From NCBI RefSeq assembly GCF_013363995.1, contig NZ_JABWGO010000024.1, forward strand, positions 1 to 37,815: a stretch of 37,815 nucleotides of DNA, written 5' to 3'. Position numbers and translations under genes: made by a program. Below are positions 1 through 9,144 of the stretch, piece by piece (position 1 is the first letter of the stretch; every line of letters starts with the position of its first letter). The notes beneath the pieces were generated by a model. The model did no database searches. It was not told the DNA's origin and was given only the letters and a program-made list of their open reading frames with translations. Source of the DNA: Nonomuraea rhodomycinica. Its GTDB lineage: Bacteria > Actinomycetota > Actinomycetes > Streptosporangiales > Streptosporangiaceae.

Positions 1-127
1 AGCGGGTGATGGAAGAGCAGCTCACGCGGGACTTCGGGGTGAAGTTCGCGACCCGCCCGGACGGTAAGGCCCGCGAGATCGTCGGCATTTCCCAGGAGCA
101 GCGCGACCTCTACAGCTCGCGCCGGGC
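1..127. repeat. Terminal overlap, left copy (circular contig)
   Basis: These 127 bases are identical to the last 127 bases of the window (37689-37815). The repeat lies inside one open reading frame and the frame continues correctly across the join. This is the exact end overlap left when a circular molecule is assembled with a k-mer of 127, not a biological repeat. The circle is 37,688 bp. Confidence 0.97.
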
Positions 128-3100
128 CACGGTAACGTCCCAGGTCGCGGCGCTGGCGGCCGAGTACGAGGCCAAGCACGGTCACGCGCCGAGCCGTCGT
201 GCGCTGTTCAACATGGCCCAGTACGCCACGCTCGACAGCAAGACGAGGATGCGGAAGAGCAAGGAGGCCGCGCCGCGCGAGGTGAGTCTTGCGGGGTGGG
301 AGGCGCAGAGTCGGGCCGCTGAGCTGGGGGCCCTGGCCGACATCCCCGAGGCCGTACAGGGCCGGGTCGACCTGTCGCAGGCCCGCAGTGTTGCCGAGCT
401 TGCGGACCACGAGTTCCGCCGGGTGCTGAAGGCGGCGGTGGCAGAAGTGCAGGCCACAGGGGCTACGTGGACCCGCTATCAGCTCACGGCCGCGATCAAC
501 CGCCACTTGCCCGACACCCTCGGCGGTCTGCCCGCCCGCATGGTGCGCGGCGTGCTGGAGGACCTGACGGCCGAGGCCCTGGCCCCCGGCGCCGGATATG
601 GGATTCACCAGGTCAACGCCCCTGATCTCGTTCGCGCTCCCGCTGAGTACCGGCGTGAAGACGGCCGGAGCATCTGGGAGCCGCACGAGCGCGGGCTGTA
701 CACCACCCGGACCCAGCTCGACGCCGAGGAGGAGTTGATCGGTGCGGGGGCGCAGACGGACGCGCCGAGGCTGGAGGCGGACGCGGCCGCCGCGGCGTTG
801 GGCGGCGACAGTGTGACCCTGGAGGGGTTGCTGTCCGGGGCGGGTTCGGCGCGAGGCCGCGCCGGTTCGGCCACGCCCGGCGCCGACGCGGCGAAGGTGA
901 GCGAGCAGGGCGCGCCGGGTTCGGCGCAGGGCCAGGGCGGTACGGCACAGCCCGTGAGCGCGGCCGCGCCGCAGTGGACGGGCGGGCTTCGTGACGATCA
1001 GGCCGCCGCGGTGTACGGCGTGCTGACCTCTGGTCGCCGGGTTGATGTTCTGGTGGGTCCCGCCGGTGCGGGCAAGTCTCGCGCGATGGGTGAACTGTCG
1101 GCGACGTGGCGCGAGCAGGTCGGCGGCAAGGTGATCGGTGTTGCTGTGGCGCAGGCCGCCGCCGAGGTGCTCAAGGGTGAGGGGTGCGACAGCACGGCGA
1201 ACGTGGCGAAGTTCCTCACCGAGACCCGCGCCGGGCGGACGCGCCTGGTCGCTGGTGACCTGGTCGTGGTCGACGAGGCGAGCATGGTGACCTCCGGCCA
1301 GCTCGCCGAGATTCAGCGCATGACGGCGGCAGCCGGCGCCAAGCTTTTGCTGACCGGTGACCCCGAGCAGCTCGCGGCCGTGGGCGACTCCGGAGCGCTG
1401 GCGATGATGGCCCGTGAGCACGGCTTTTTCCAGCTCACCAAGGTTCAGCGGATGTCGGCCGAGTGGGAGCGTAAGGCGTCGCTCGCGATGCGGCGGGGCG
1501 AGGTCAGCAGCCTTGCCGAGTACGACAAGCGCGGCCGCTTGCTGGAGGGCAACGCCGAGGCGATGACCGAAGAGGCGTACCGCCGGTGGCTCGCCGACCA
1601 TCTGTCGGGCAAGTCCTCGTTGTTGCTGGCGCCGACTGTCGAGCAGGCGCAGGAGCTCGCCGCGCGAGCCCGCGCCGAGCTGGTCGCCCTTGGCAAGGTC
1701 TCCGCTGACGGTCTGCCGCTCTCTGACAAGGCCGTGGCCGGTGTCGGAGACCGAATCATGGCAAGGCAGAACACTAAGCGGATCAAGGACTCCGAGGGGC
1801 GGAGGGTTACCAACCGGGACGTTCTAGTCGTCGATGAGATCACCCCGTCAGGCGCCATGGTGCGCCGGGATCTTGGGCGCGATTCGGTGACTGGCGAACA
1901 GCGCTGGAGCGCCCCGTACCTGGTAAAGGCTGCCTACCTACAGGATCACGCGGAGCTCGCTTACGCGTCCACGGTGCATGCAGCTCAGGGGCGCACGGTC
2001 GATACCTGCCACAGCTTGGTCACGCCCGGCGTGGGCCGCAGCATGCTCTACGTCATGATGACGCGGGGCGTGGAGGGTAACTACGCCTACGCCGTCACCG
2101 ACGTGAACACCGCCGACCTTCAGGCTGGCGCCGTGGCCGCGGCCGAGCTGGCGGAAGCGGCGCGAGCAGCAGCCCGCGACGCGGCGCCCGTGCCCACTCC
2201 GGAACAGGCCCGCGCCGAAGTCGCCGAGGCGCGCGCCAAGGCGGCCGAGGAAGCAGCGGAGACGCAGCAGCCCCAGCGTGATCGCTTCAGTGTGCTCGCC
2301 GAGGCCATCGTCGAGGACGAGGCCGAGCTGACCGCGACGGAGACCATCCGGGACGAGCACCTCCGGTCAACGCACCTGGCGCACCTGGGGGTGATGTGGA
2401 CCGACGTGACCCGCGACATCAGCGCCCGCGAGTGTGACGCCACGGTGGCCGAGGCCCTAACCGCTGAGCAGTACGCGCGCTACGCCGACGCCAGCGAGCA
2501 AGGCCCACGAGGGACCTTCCATCGTCTGGTTCGCGCGGCTGAGCTCGCCGGCCACGATGTTGGTCAGCTTGTCCGCCGGGCCGTAGGCGCTCGTGAGATC
2601 GACGACGCGGGCAGTCCGGCCGAGAGCGTCGCGAAGGTGTTGCACCACCGGATCAAGAAGCTTTTGGGCACCGACTCCCCCGCGCCGTTGTCGACCGACA
2701 CGTTCGCCGAGCGGACCCCAACTCGAGGTTCTGCTGAGCGCGTCGGTTTCGCCGAGGAGCTCGCGGCCGCGATGGATGCCCGCGTGGTCGAGATCGGCGA
2801 GCGGGTGGCCGAGCGTGCGCCGGAGTGGGCCATCGAGCACCTCGGGCCGGTGCCCGTCGACCCGATGGAGCGCGAGGACTGGACCCGGCGGGCGGGCCGC
2901 GTGGAGGCTTTCCGGGAGCAGTACGACCGGCTCGACGAGACCACCGCGATCGGGCACGCGCCGGACACGCCTGAGGCCCGCGCCGCCTGGTGGAGTGCGT
3001 TCGACGCTCTCGGTCGGCCGGAGACCGAGCGCGAGGCCGCCAGCCGTACCGATGGGGAGCTGTGGGTCCAGCGCGAGGCGTACGCCCGGGCCGTCCGGTG

Positions 3101-3866
3101 GGCCCCGCCGTACGTGGGCGACGATCTGCGCGATACGACGATTGCCGCTGACCGCGCTCGCGCTGAGGCGACGCTGACCCGTGAGCAGGCCGACGCGGAG
3201 CTCGACCAGGCCCAGCGTGAGGCGCTGGAGACCAGGGCCCGGGCCCGCGAGGCACTCGCGGAAGCGCTCGACATGCGGCGGACCGACCTGGAGGCGATCG
3301 ACGAGGCTCGCGACCTTTGGTACGCGTCCACGGAGCGTGCCAGGGCCGACGCGCTGCAAGCTGACCAGGAGCTTCGCCGCCGTCACCCCGAGGCGGAGTT
3401 GCCCGCGATCCACGGCGACGAGCCCGCGCGCACGGAGATCGAGGCCGACGAGGTCGAGCGGGTCGAGCAGGTTCGCGGACAGCTAGAACTGGAGCTCGAA
3501 GGCATCCGTGAGCAGGCTGACCACGAGGAAGCTGACCGTGAGCAGGCCGACCGTGAGGAAGCTGACCGTGAGCAGGCCGACCGCGGCGAGCAGGCCGAGC
3601 TTGACCTTGGTATCGGCGAGATCAACGGTCGCCAGGTGGCAGAGGACCTCACGGCGGCCGCAGAGGCTGCGAAGGCCGCACAGCGGGCCGCCGAGCGGGA
3701 AGAGGAGCGGCAGCGCGAGCAAGAGCGCGACCAGGCCGAGCGTGAGGAGCGCGACGTCACGCCGCGCGAGATCGAAGAACCCGAGGCCGTACGGCAGGAG
3801 CCCCAGCGGCGCCGTGAGGACGAGCGGGCTCGATCGATCGACCACGATCACGTACTGGAACGGTGA
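1..3866 (+). CDS. MobF relaxase-helicase, C-terminal part (residues 275-1562)
   Basis: This is the continuation of the gene starting at 36866; the junction codon is made of base 37688 plus bases 1-2. The part seen here carries a RecD/TraI-like SF1 helicase. Walker A is GPAGAGKS at about residues 627-634 (bases 1056-1079) and Walker B is VVVDEAS near residue 698. A helicase motif TGDPEQL and a late motif containing STVHAAQGRTVD follow. The last ~450 residues are rich in Ala, Glu and Arg and predicted coiled coil, with a tandem repeat near 3525-3584. In MobF proteins the N-terminal domain nicks oriT and stays covalently bound, while the helicase unwinds the transferred strand. The stop at 3864-3866 overlaps a GTG at 3863. 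Length of 1,562 residues is normal to long for actinobacterial TraA/TrwC proteins. Confidence 0.95.
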   Translation, partial: RVMEEQLTRDFGVKFATRPDGKAREIVGISQEQRDLYSSRRATVTSQVAALAAEYEAKHGHAPSRRALFNMAQYATLDSKTRMRKSKEAAPREVSLAGWEAQSRAAELGALADIPEAVQGRVDLSQARSVAELADHEFRRVLKAAVAEVQATGATWTRYQLTAAINRHLPDTLGGLPARMVRGVLEDLTAEALAPGAGYGIHQVNAPDLVRAPAEYRREDGRSIWEPHERGLYTTRTQLDAEEELIGAGAQTDAPRLEADAAAAALGGDSVTLEGLLSGAGSARGRAGSATPGADAAKVSEQGAPGSAQGQGGTAQPVSAAAPQWTGGLRDDQAAAVYGVLTSGRRVDVLVGPAGAGKSRAMGELSATWREQVGGKVIGVAVAQAAAEVLKGEGCDSTANVAKFLTETRAGRTRLVAGDLVVVDEASMVTSGQLAEIQRMTAAAGAKLLLTGDPEQLAAVGDSGALAMMAREHGFFQLTKVQRMSAEWERKASLAMRRGEVSSLAEYDKRGRLLEGNAEAMTEEAYRRWLADHLSGKSSLLLAPTVEQAQELAARARAELVALGKVSADGLPLSDKAVAGVGDRIMARQNTKRIKDSEGRRVTNRDVLVVDEITPSGAMVRRDLGRDSVTGEQRWSAPYLVKAAYLQDHAELAYASTVHAAQGRTVDTCHSLVTPGVGRSMLYVMMTRGVEGNYAYAVTDVNTADLQAGAVAAAELAEAARAAARDAAPVPTPEQARAEVAEARAKAAEEAAETQQPQRDRFSVLAEAIVEDEAELTATETIRDEHLRSTHLAHLGVMWTDVTRDISARECDATVAEALTAEQYARYADASEQGPRGTFHRLVRAAELAGHDVGQLVRRAVGAREIDDAGSPAESVAKVLHHRIKKLLGTDSPAPLSTDTFAERTPTRGSAERVGFAEELAAAMDARVVEIGERVAERAPEWAIEHLGPVPVDPMEREDWTRRAGRVEAFREQYDRLDETTAIGHAPDTPEARAAWWSAFDALGRPETEREAASRTDGELWVQREAYARAVRWAPPYVGDDLRDTTIAADRARAEATLTREQADAELDQAQREALETRARAREALAEALDMRRTDLEAIDEARDLWYASTERARADALQADQELRRRHPEAELPAIHGDEPARTEIEADEVERVEQVRGQLELELEGIREQADHEEADREQADREEADREQADRGEQAELDLGIGEINGRQVAEDLTAAAEAAKAAQRAAEREEERQREQERDQAEREERDVTPREIEEPEAVRQEPQRRREDERARSIDHDHVLER
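3510..3584 (+). repeat. 30-bp tandem repeat in relaxase tail
   Basis: Two adjacent 30-bp units (3525-3554 and 3555-3584) differ at one base. They are preceded by a diverged half unit at 3510-3524. They encode a decapeptide of the form EEADREQADR, which extends a charged helix in the C-terminal coiled coil. In-frame expansion by slippage or recombination is the likely origin. Confidence 0.85.
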
Positions 3867-3898
3867 CCCCCCGGCGGAGAAGACCTACCTTGGTGACC

Positions 3899-4621
3899 AT
3901 GACCGACCCCAACGGCGCTGCGATCTCGCGGCCACCTGAGCACGTCTCAGCCGTTCTCGACGCCATCAGGGCTTGGGAGATGCGCTACCCCGAGTACGCG
4001 CCTACAGGGCAGGTTGAGGCGTTTCTGTGGGTACTGGGATCGGGTTCACAATCGCCGATCACGCGCCGACCTACAGCAGGCCCGCCCACACGGGCTCAGA
4101 TCCAGAACGAACTAGAAGCAGCGGAAGAGGCATCGTCCCCCTCGGCCGGCGATGTCGCTGACGCCCTTGCTTGGCTTCTTGGGATAGAGGACTCCATCCC
4201 TGTGCCCGGAACCCATCCGGGGGGGTTGGGCCACCTTGTTGGCGGCCGAGGTCGCATCGTGCGAACCTCCCAGCAGGTCGTCTCCGTGCGTGACCTTGCG
4301 CGCCGAGGCCCTCGCGTTGCCTCGATCGAGTGGGAAACCGACTGGTGCACGGGCGTTGTCGCCTGTTGCGAGTGGGTTCTGGGCCGTCGCCAGGGGGCGC
4401 CCGTGAGCGAGCGCCTGCATGCTCACCCTGGTCTGCCGACCGGGGATGACCTCGTCGGCGAGCTCGCGCCCGTTGAAGACGTACGGCACCAGCTTGGACC
4501 AGGCCGCCGTCACGCCCGGGGGTATGGCGACGGGGTTTACCAGACGATCCAATGGCTGTTGGGGCGAACCACGGTGGCCCCGGTCGACGAGCGAGGTCTC
4601 CCGCCGGCGGACCGCATGTAA
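3899..4621 (+). CDS. Unknown protein with four W-L-G repeats
   Basis: I do not recognise this 240-residue protein. Four degenerate units about 60 residues apart each end in W-(V/L)-L-G, 4-5 variable residues, then (A/S)-P-(I/V): AFLWVLGSGSQSPI (41-54), ALAWLLGIEDSIPV (89-102), CCEWVLGRRQGAPV (156-169) and TIQWLLGRTTVAPV (216-229). Each is preceded by an acidic or polar helix with a V-A-x-A/V-V-x-A-like register, so a helical solenoid or tandem small-domain fold is plausible. It lies directly behind the relaxase. GTG at 3863 overlaps the relaxase stop and GTG 3893 or ATG 3899 are also possible; I prefer 3899. The family resembles unnamed proteins that travel with TraA genes, and a role in the relaxosome is only inferred from position. 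Confidence 0.7.
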   Translation: MTDPNGAAISRPPEHVSAVLDAIRAWEMRYPEYAPTGQVEAFLWVLGSGSQSPITRRPTAGPPTRAQIQNELEAAEEASSPSAGDVADALAWLLGIEDSIPVPGTHPGGLGHLVGGRGRIVRTSQQVVSVRDLARRGPRVASIEWETDWCTGVVACCEWVLGRRQGAPVSERLHAHPGLPTGDDLVGELAPVEDVRHQLGPGRRHARGYGDGVYQTIQWLLGRTTVAPVDERGLPPADRM

Positions 4622-4639
4622 GCCCCTCGGACACGAGGA

Positions 4640-4665
4640 AGGGCCCGGACTCTTGTCCGGGCCCT
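4640..4665. terminator. Bidirectional terminator between convergent genes
   Basis: A perfect 11-bp stem (AGGGCCCGGAC / GTCCGGGCCCT) with loop TCTT is followed by TT. It sits between the convergent stops at 4621 and 4678 and can serve both strands. Confidence 0.9.
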
Positions 4666-4677
4666 TTGCTGTTGGCG

Positions 4678-5226
4678 CTACTCGCCGGGGTCGTGGGGGC
4701 AACCTCGGAAGACCACCTTCATTCGGGTGATCACTCCAGGGAGCCACCGGTCATGCCAGTCCGCCGCGTCGCGAGTGCGCCGTTCCTCGGCCAAGTACGC
4801 GTTGAACCACTCGACGTAGAGCCAGGCCAGCTCGTTGACCGCCGCGGGGTGGTGGGGCCAGCACGGTTTCAGCGTCTGGTCGCGCAGGTAGTCGCCGTAC
4901 TGCGGGACCAGGACCTCGGCCACCCACGACTGCAGTTCGTCGAGCCGTTCGGCATGCTCTTCGGGGCTCATCCCCGTCCATGACCAGGTCTTTTGCGGCT
5001 CTCCCCCGCTGTTGCGGTTGTTCATGCGCGTCAGGGTGTCGGCAATGGCAGTGATCCGGTCGCGGAGCTCGCTTACTGTGCCCGCGACTGGCGCGAGCTC
5101 GCCGACCTGGCGCTCGATGTCGCTGACCTTGGCTGAGACGTTGTCCACCCGCGCCCCGAGCTTTCCGACGTCGACCGCGAGCATGGTCACGAGGTCGTCG
5201 CGTGGGGTCCCCTTGCCGGTGGTCAT
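4678..5226 (-). CDS. DUF4913-like transfer-region protein
   Basis: A 182-residue soluble protein. Residues 1-60 form a short coiled coil (VDNVSAKVSDIERQVGEL). The C-terminal half carries the pattern W-x(n)-CWPHHPAAVNEL, a WLYVEWFNAYL helix and a W-x2-RWLPG element. This matches the DUF4913 family of actinobacterial plasmids as I know it, whose function is unknown. The start at 5226 is chosen because AGGAGA lies 8 bases upstream; a longer reading frame from 5259 lacks a ribosome site. It is the last gene of the leftward transfer operon behind the coupling protein, with a 78-base gap. A coupling-protein partner is plausible but unproven. Confidence 0.75.
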   Translation of the reverse strand: MTTGKGTPRDDLVTMLAVDVGKLGARVDNVSAKVSDIERQVGELAPVAGTVSELRDRITAIADTLTRMNNRNSGGEPQKTWSWTGMSPEEHAERLDELQSWVAEVLVPQYGDYLRDQTLKPCWPHHPAAVNELAWLYVEWFNAYLAEERRTRDAADWHDRWLPGVITRMKVVFRGCPHDPGE

Positions 5227-5304
5227 GGGGTGATCTCCTGTTCGGTGCGATTCGTGCACGTACGAGGGGCCCGGGCGCGCGGTGCGCCCGGGCCCCGGTC
5301 AGCT

Positions 5305-7191
5305 TCACGAGGACGTCTCGTCCTTCGGGGCGTGGTCCCACGGGCGGCGCTGCCGCGGCGGGGTGTCGGCCGGAGTCGTGGGAGGCGTGGGCGTGGTCAC
5401 CGGGGACGGCCCGGTCCCGGTCGCCTGCTGAGGTCGCTGAACCGGCAGGGGTTGCGTCGCAGGGTCGCGACGAACCTCGGCCCGGCGCCGCGCGGCGAGC
5501 TCGTCAGCGTGGAGCACTGGCCCGTTCCCGGCGAGCAGGGCAGGGTTCGGCGCGACCAACGGCCGCGCGGTGGTCCGGGGAAGCCTGATCGCTTCCCCGG
5601 AGCGGGCCCAGGCTTTGAAGTCCTTGCGCTTGAACACGACCTCGGGACGGACGATGGTCGGCATCGCCTCGCCCACGATCACTACGGCGCGGCCGGGGGG
5701 GAGCCGCCGGACGTCGTTCGGGCTGAGCACGTCCACCCAATCCTGAACGGGTGTCTTCGTCCCGTCGCGTTCGCGGTGCTGGCGGATGGTGACGTAGACC
5801 TTGCCGCACAGCGCGGCGACGCGCTGCAGCAGCTCGGGTTCACTGGAGCCGCCCATGATGACCTTGGCCGTGGCGGTCTGCCAGATCGTCTCGGCGCCCC
5901 GGTCGCCCCAGCGCCCAGCGAGCTGTGCCCAGCTCTGGGAGTACAGCGACATCCGGATACCCGAGCCTGCCGCGTAGGACGCCCAGGCCGCCACGGGGAT
6001 CGGGGTGACGTTGGCTACCTCGTCCAGCTCCATCGTCAGCGGCGGGTCGAGCCGCTTTGCCGCCGAGTTCGAGCCGACGATGAGCGCCTCGTGCTTGATC
6101 TCCGCCAGCAGCGCGCACAGCAGCGGTGGGATAGGGCTCGCCGCCTCGGCCGAGGCCACCAGGTACAGCGTGTCCCGCGAGCGCAGGAAGTCTGCGATCA
6201 CGAACTCCTCATCCCCGGCGGGCGTCAGGGTCTCGACGACCTCGGGCGAGAGCATGAAGCGGAGCACCTGGCGAATCGTCCGCTCGACAGAGTCGCGGGT
6301 GCGGTCGTGCAGCGCGAGGTAGTCGCGGATCTCGTTCGCCGCGAACTGCGCTGCGTGGACGTGCCGGGTGCAGATCTCGACCGGCGTCGGGTCATCCTCG
6401 GTGATCCACTTCCAGACGTGCCGAAGGTTGCCGCCGACCAGGCCCGCCGCGTGCATGTAGGAGCTGAGCACCATCACGGCTTGCGACTCCCAGAAGTTGG
6501 AATCCGACAGGCCGCGCGTCTCGACCGCTTCCACCATGTGCCCCGCACGGCGAAGTGCCGTGTCCGGGTCCTGGCAGCCGGCCACGGGGTTCCACCGGAA
6601 GGTGGTCCCCCACTCCCCCACGCCCTCGGGGTTGAAGACATGCAGGTTGCCCACCCTCTGCCGCAGCCCTGCCGTGTTGGCGATCAGGTCGCCCCGGATG
6701 CTGGTCACCACGACCGGGCCCGGCGCGTCGATGATGCGCCCGGCGGCCGCCACGCTCTTGCCCTTCTGCGGTGCGGCGATGACGAGCAGGATGTCGGAAT
6801 GGGTCGCGTAGACGCGCCAGCGGTGAACCCAGCCCTGAGCCCAGCCGAGGAAGGTCGCGTAGTTGCGCCACTTGCCGTGACCGTACAGGTCAGCGGTGCC
6901 GAGCGATGGCCGGGCGTGCCGGGCGATCTTCCGGGCGCGGCCGAGGCCGTAGCGCCGGTACAGCTCCCACCGGCCCGCGAACCCGGCACCGGGGTGGCGG
7001 CGCATGCGCAGCCGCCGCCACATGCCCGCGCGGGGCGTCTCGTGGCCCCGGCGAAGGAAGTCCCAGAGCAGGCGCAGGGCCAGGCCGCCGAGGAGGATCG
7101 CAACCAGGATGACGATGAACTTGATCGGGATCTCAGGGCCAGCGGTCGCGGCCGTCAGGAACGGATCCCCGCTGATCGTGCCGTACTTCAC
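5305..7191 (-). CDS. VirD4/TraG-type coupling protein (T4CP)
   Basis: A 628-residue inner-membrane ATPase that would link the relaxase-DNA complex to a secretion channel. One clear transmembrane helix lies at residues 23-45. Walker A reads APQKGKS (140-146); the usual leading Gly is Ala. Walker B is LTMELDEV (385-392). Other TraG-like elements are the VVTSIRGDL segment after Walker A, FNPEG, a RWNPV motif near 199, and SQSWAQL with an arginine-rich region in the C-terminal ATPase half. The last ~90 residues are Pro/Thr-rich and probably disordered. Its ATG at 7191 overlaps the upstream gene stop (7188-7190), so translation is probably coupled. No VirB4 partner ATPase is seen anywhere on the plasmid. 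Confidence 0.93.
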   Translation of the reverse strand: MKYGTISGDPFLTAATAGPEIPIKFIVILVAILLGGLALRLLWDFLRRGHETPRAGMWRRLRMRRHPGAGFAGRWELYRRYGLGRARKIARHARPSLGTADLYGHGKWRNYATFLGWAQGWVHRWRVYATHSDILLVIAAPQKGKSVAAAGRIIDAPGPVVVTSIRGDLIANTAGLRQRVGNLHVFNPEGVGEWGTTFRWNPVAGCQDPDTALRRAGHMVEAVETRGLSDSNFWESQAVMVLSSYMHAAGLVGGNLRHVWKWITEDDPTPVEICTRHVHAAQFAANEIRDYLALHDRTRDSVERTIRQVLRFMLSPEVVETLTPAGDEEFVIADFLRSRDTLYLVASAEAASPIPPLLCALLAEIKHEALIVGSNSAAKRLDPPLTMELDEVANVTPIPVAAWASYAAGSGIRMSLYSQSWAQLAGRWGDRGAETIWQTATAKVIMGGSSEPELLQRVAALCGKVYVTIRQHRERDGTKTPVQDWVDVLSPNDVRRLPPGRAVVIVGEAMPTIVRPEVVFKRKDFKAWARSGEAIRLPRTTARPLVAPNPALLAGNGPVLHADELAARRRAEVRRDPATQPLPVQRPQQATGTGPSPVTTPTPPTTPADTPPRQRRPWDHAPKDETSS

Positions 7192-8606
7192 GTGTACGCC
7201 CCTTCCTGCACCGATGCCCCAGGAACCCCGAGTTCATCAAGGTACTCGTGGAGATACTTGCGCGCCGTGCCCTCGCTTTGAACGCCGATCTCCAGGAACC
7301 AGGAGCGGGCGAGTTCCGGGACCGCCCCGCGGTCGCGGTAGCGGTGGTCACCGCTGAGCCGCAGCCGCTCGTAGAGCGCGGCTAGGCGCACGCGCGGGGT
7401 TGCCTGGTCGGTGACGAGCTTCAGTTCCGCGCGCACGGCGCCGAGCTCGCTCGTGCGCTCCTTCAGGAGGGTCTCGACCTGGCGCAGGCGGTCGCTGTCG
7501 GCCTCGGCCCGCCGCAGGCGCTCAGACAGGCCCCTGAGCTGGTGCTCGGTGTCCTGGAGGCGTCCGGCGTAGCCCTCGATGGTCCTCTGAGCCTCGCTTT
7601 CCGTACGAGCCACCGAGGCTCGCGCTTCGGCCTGGAGTTGCTTGATCAGCCGGGCGTGTTCCTCCCGTTCCTGCTGGCTCTCCTGCAGTCGGGCGGCCGC
7701 CTCGGCGGCGCGGGCCTCTGCGATCTTGCGCAGCTCGCTCGCGTGGGCTTCCTGCAGAGCGTCGACCTGTTCGCGGGCCGCCTCGCGCACCTGCTCAGCG
7801 GTGAGCTTCGCCGAGCTCGCGATCGCCTCGGCCTCGGCCGCGCGGATGCTGGCCAGCGTCCGGCCGGGCGCGATCGGGGCGACGTCGAGCACCCATTGCC
7901 GGGCACCAGCCCATGTGCCCTTGCGGTCCAGGCAGAGCCGGAGAAGCCAGAGGGGCAGGCCGAAGGGCAGCCGGATCAGGCGACCCAAGAGGGCGAGCAC
8001 CATCGAGAGAATGGGGGTTTCGTCGATGTCGAGGCCACGCTGAGCAGCGACGCGGCGCCGGACTTCCACGATGTAGCTTTCGAGCATCCAAGCCATGGTC
8101 ACAGGGGCTATGACCGCGACGAGCATGCCCTCGATCGTGTGGGGCGCGTAAAGGATCTGCGCGCCCAGGCTCAGGCCGAAGAAGACCATCACGCCGATGC
8201 GCGCCCGGAGGCTGGACTGACCGCGCAGCGCGGCGACCAGGGCGACCAGGGCCATGGCGACCCAGCCGACATCGGGTAGGGCGGCGATGATGACCGCGCG
8301 TACCTGGTCGGCCGCGGTGGGGGTGGCGTCGGTGTGGTTGTGCAGCAGCGCGAACAGGCGCTGTGCCTCGTAGCCGACGAAGCCCGCACCGACCAGGGCC
8401 CCGAAGATGAGGACGCCGGCGACGCCGAGCAGCCGCCCGGAGAGGCGTTCGCCCGGGGCCTTGTTGGTCGACCCCGTGCGGTAGACGCGCGTCTCGTGGA
8501 CGCCGTCAGGCCCGATCGACAGCCGGGCCGAGTCGAGGCCGTGGCCATTGAGGCCACCGGGGTAGCTGTCTGCTTTCCCCCGTCGCCCTAGAATTTTCTT
8601 CAACAT
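7188..8606 (-). CDS. DUF2637/SpdB-like membrane protein with coiled coil and C-terminal winged-helix-like domain
   Basis: A 472-residue protein in three parts. Residues ~55-185 hold about four hydrophobic helices in the arrangement of DUF2637 (SpdB-like) membrane proteins of actinobacterial plasmids, including PDVGWVAMALVALVAALRG and TIEGMLVAVIAPVTMAW. Residues ~265-400 are a long Ala/Glu/Arg coiled coil. The last ~65 residues (RVRLAALYERLRLSG to YLHEYLDELGV) look like a small helical DNA-binding or interaction domain. SpdB-type proteins are associated with plasmid spread in streptomycetes; the domain order is seen, the function is inferred. ATG at 8606 has AGGAAGG about 12 bases upstream. 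It overlaps the coupling protein start by 4 bases. Confidence 0.8.
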   Translation of the reverse strand: MLKKILGRRGKADSYPGGLNGHGLDSARLSIGPDGVHETRVYRTGSTNKAPGERLSGRLLGVAGVLIFGALVGAGFVGYEAQRLFALLHNHTDATPTAADQVRAVIIAALPDVGWVAMALVALVAALRGQSSLRARIGVMVFFGLSLGAQILYAPHTIEGMLVAVIAPVTMAWMLESYIVEVRRRVAAQRGLDIDETPILSMVLALLGRLIRLPFGLPLWLLRLCLDRKGTWAGARQWVLDVAPIAPGRTLASIRAAEAEAIASSAKLTAEQVREAAREQVDALQEAHASELRKIAEARAAEAAARLQESQQEREEHARLIKQLQAEARASVARTESEAQRTIEGYAGRLQDTEHQLRGLSERLRRAEADSDRLRQVETLLKERTSELGAVRAELKLVTDQATPRVRLAALYERLRLSGDHRYRDRGAVPELARSWFLEIGVQSEGTARKYLHEYLDELGVPGASVQEGAYT

Positions 8607-8700
8607 CAGAAGGTTCTGCCTTCCTGGTGTCCACCCCGGGCGGCGGCGACTGATCCGCCAAGATTGAGGCGTCGTCGTCCGGGCTTGATGATTTGTGCTG

Positions 8701-8982
8701 CTAGGAATCTGCCGACGTTTCGGCAGGTGGTTGTGGTCTGCCGAGGAGCTCCAGGAGCCCTCTTCTCAGTTCCTCCTCTGTGTCGCCAGTCAGGGAATCG
8801 CCGAACGAAAGCACGACGGCCACGCCCACCCTGATCAGGGTGTTGGAGGTGATCCGTTCCCCGCCTCGGCGGGACTTTGCGTCCTGTAGTTCTCGGGCGA
8901 GCTCGTCCAAGCGCGTCCAGGCGTCGCCGCCGAGCGGCACGTACTTCGGCCGCAGGGTGGACCCCTGCCCTTCTGGCGTCAT
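8701..8982 (-). CDS. Small ribbon-helix-helix-like DNA-binding protein, possible relaxosome accessory
   Basis: A 93-residue protein. The core reads KYVPLGGDAWTRLDELARELQ, then GGERITSNTLIRVGVAVVL, a beta-strand followed by two helices as in ribbon-helix-helix repressors and MbpC/TraD-like accessory factors. The acidic tail ends in a short helix. The ATG at 8982 is preceded by GGAG six bases upstream, so it is preferred over upstream starts at 8994 or 9066. It is the first gene of the leftward transfer operon, and its promoter region holds CAAGACT repeats that it could bind. An accessory or autoregulatory role is inferred. Confidence 0.7.
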   Translation of the reverse strand: MTPEGQGSTLRPKYVPLGGDAWTRLDELARELQDAKSRRGGERITSNTLIRVGVAVVLSFGDSLTGDTEEELRRGLLELLGRPQPPAETSADS

Positions 8983-9024
8983 GCAGTTCTCCATAGGTGC
9001 GAGAGCCCCCGAGCCAAGCTCGGG

Positions 9025-9043
9025 AGTCTTGGGAATCAAGACT
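9025..9043. promoter_or_regulatory. Inverted repeat AGTCTTG-5-CAAGACT
   Basis: Perfect 7-bp arms (9025-9031 and 9037-9043) lie about 40 bases upstream of the gene starting at 8982 on the minus strand. The half-site CAAGACT recurs at 9150-9156 and 9166-9172, so a shared regulator, likely the neighbouring small DNA-binding protein, is probable. Confidence 0.65.
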
Positions 9044-9144
9044 TGCGGACTCTCGAAGTGAAGCACGACACCCCATCTCCTTCACGCCGGCGCAATTCAG
9101 CGCCTCATCACTGCGTCTCCTGTATGAGATCACAGCGAGATCAT

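Noticed and set aside
1..127. Terminal repeat as transposon or phage end
   Set aside because: Lies inside one continuous relaxase frame and equals a typical assembly k-mer length; no transposase or terminal inverted repeat.
2457..3413. Long minus-strand frame opposite the relaxase (318 codons)
   Set aside because: High-GC shadow of the relaxase; Pro/Gly/Arg-rich translation, no ribosome site, and the + strand has clear family motifs.
5230..7281. 683-codon plus-strand frame
   Set aside because: Antisense shadow of the VirD4-type gene; Arg/Gly/His-rich low-complexity product without domains.
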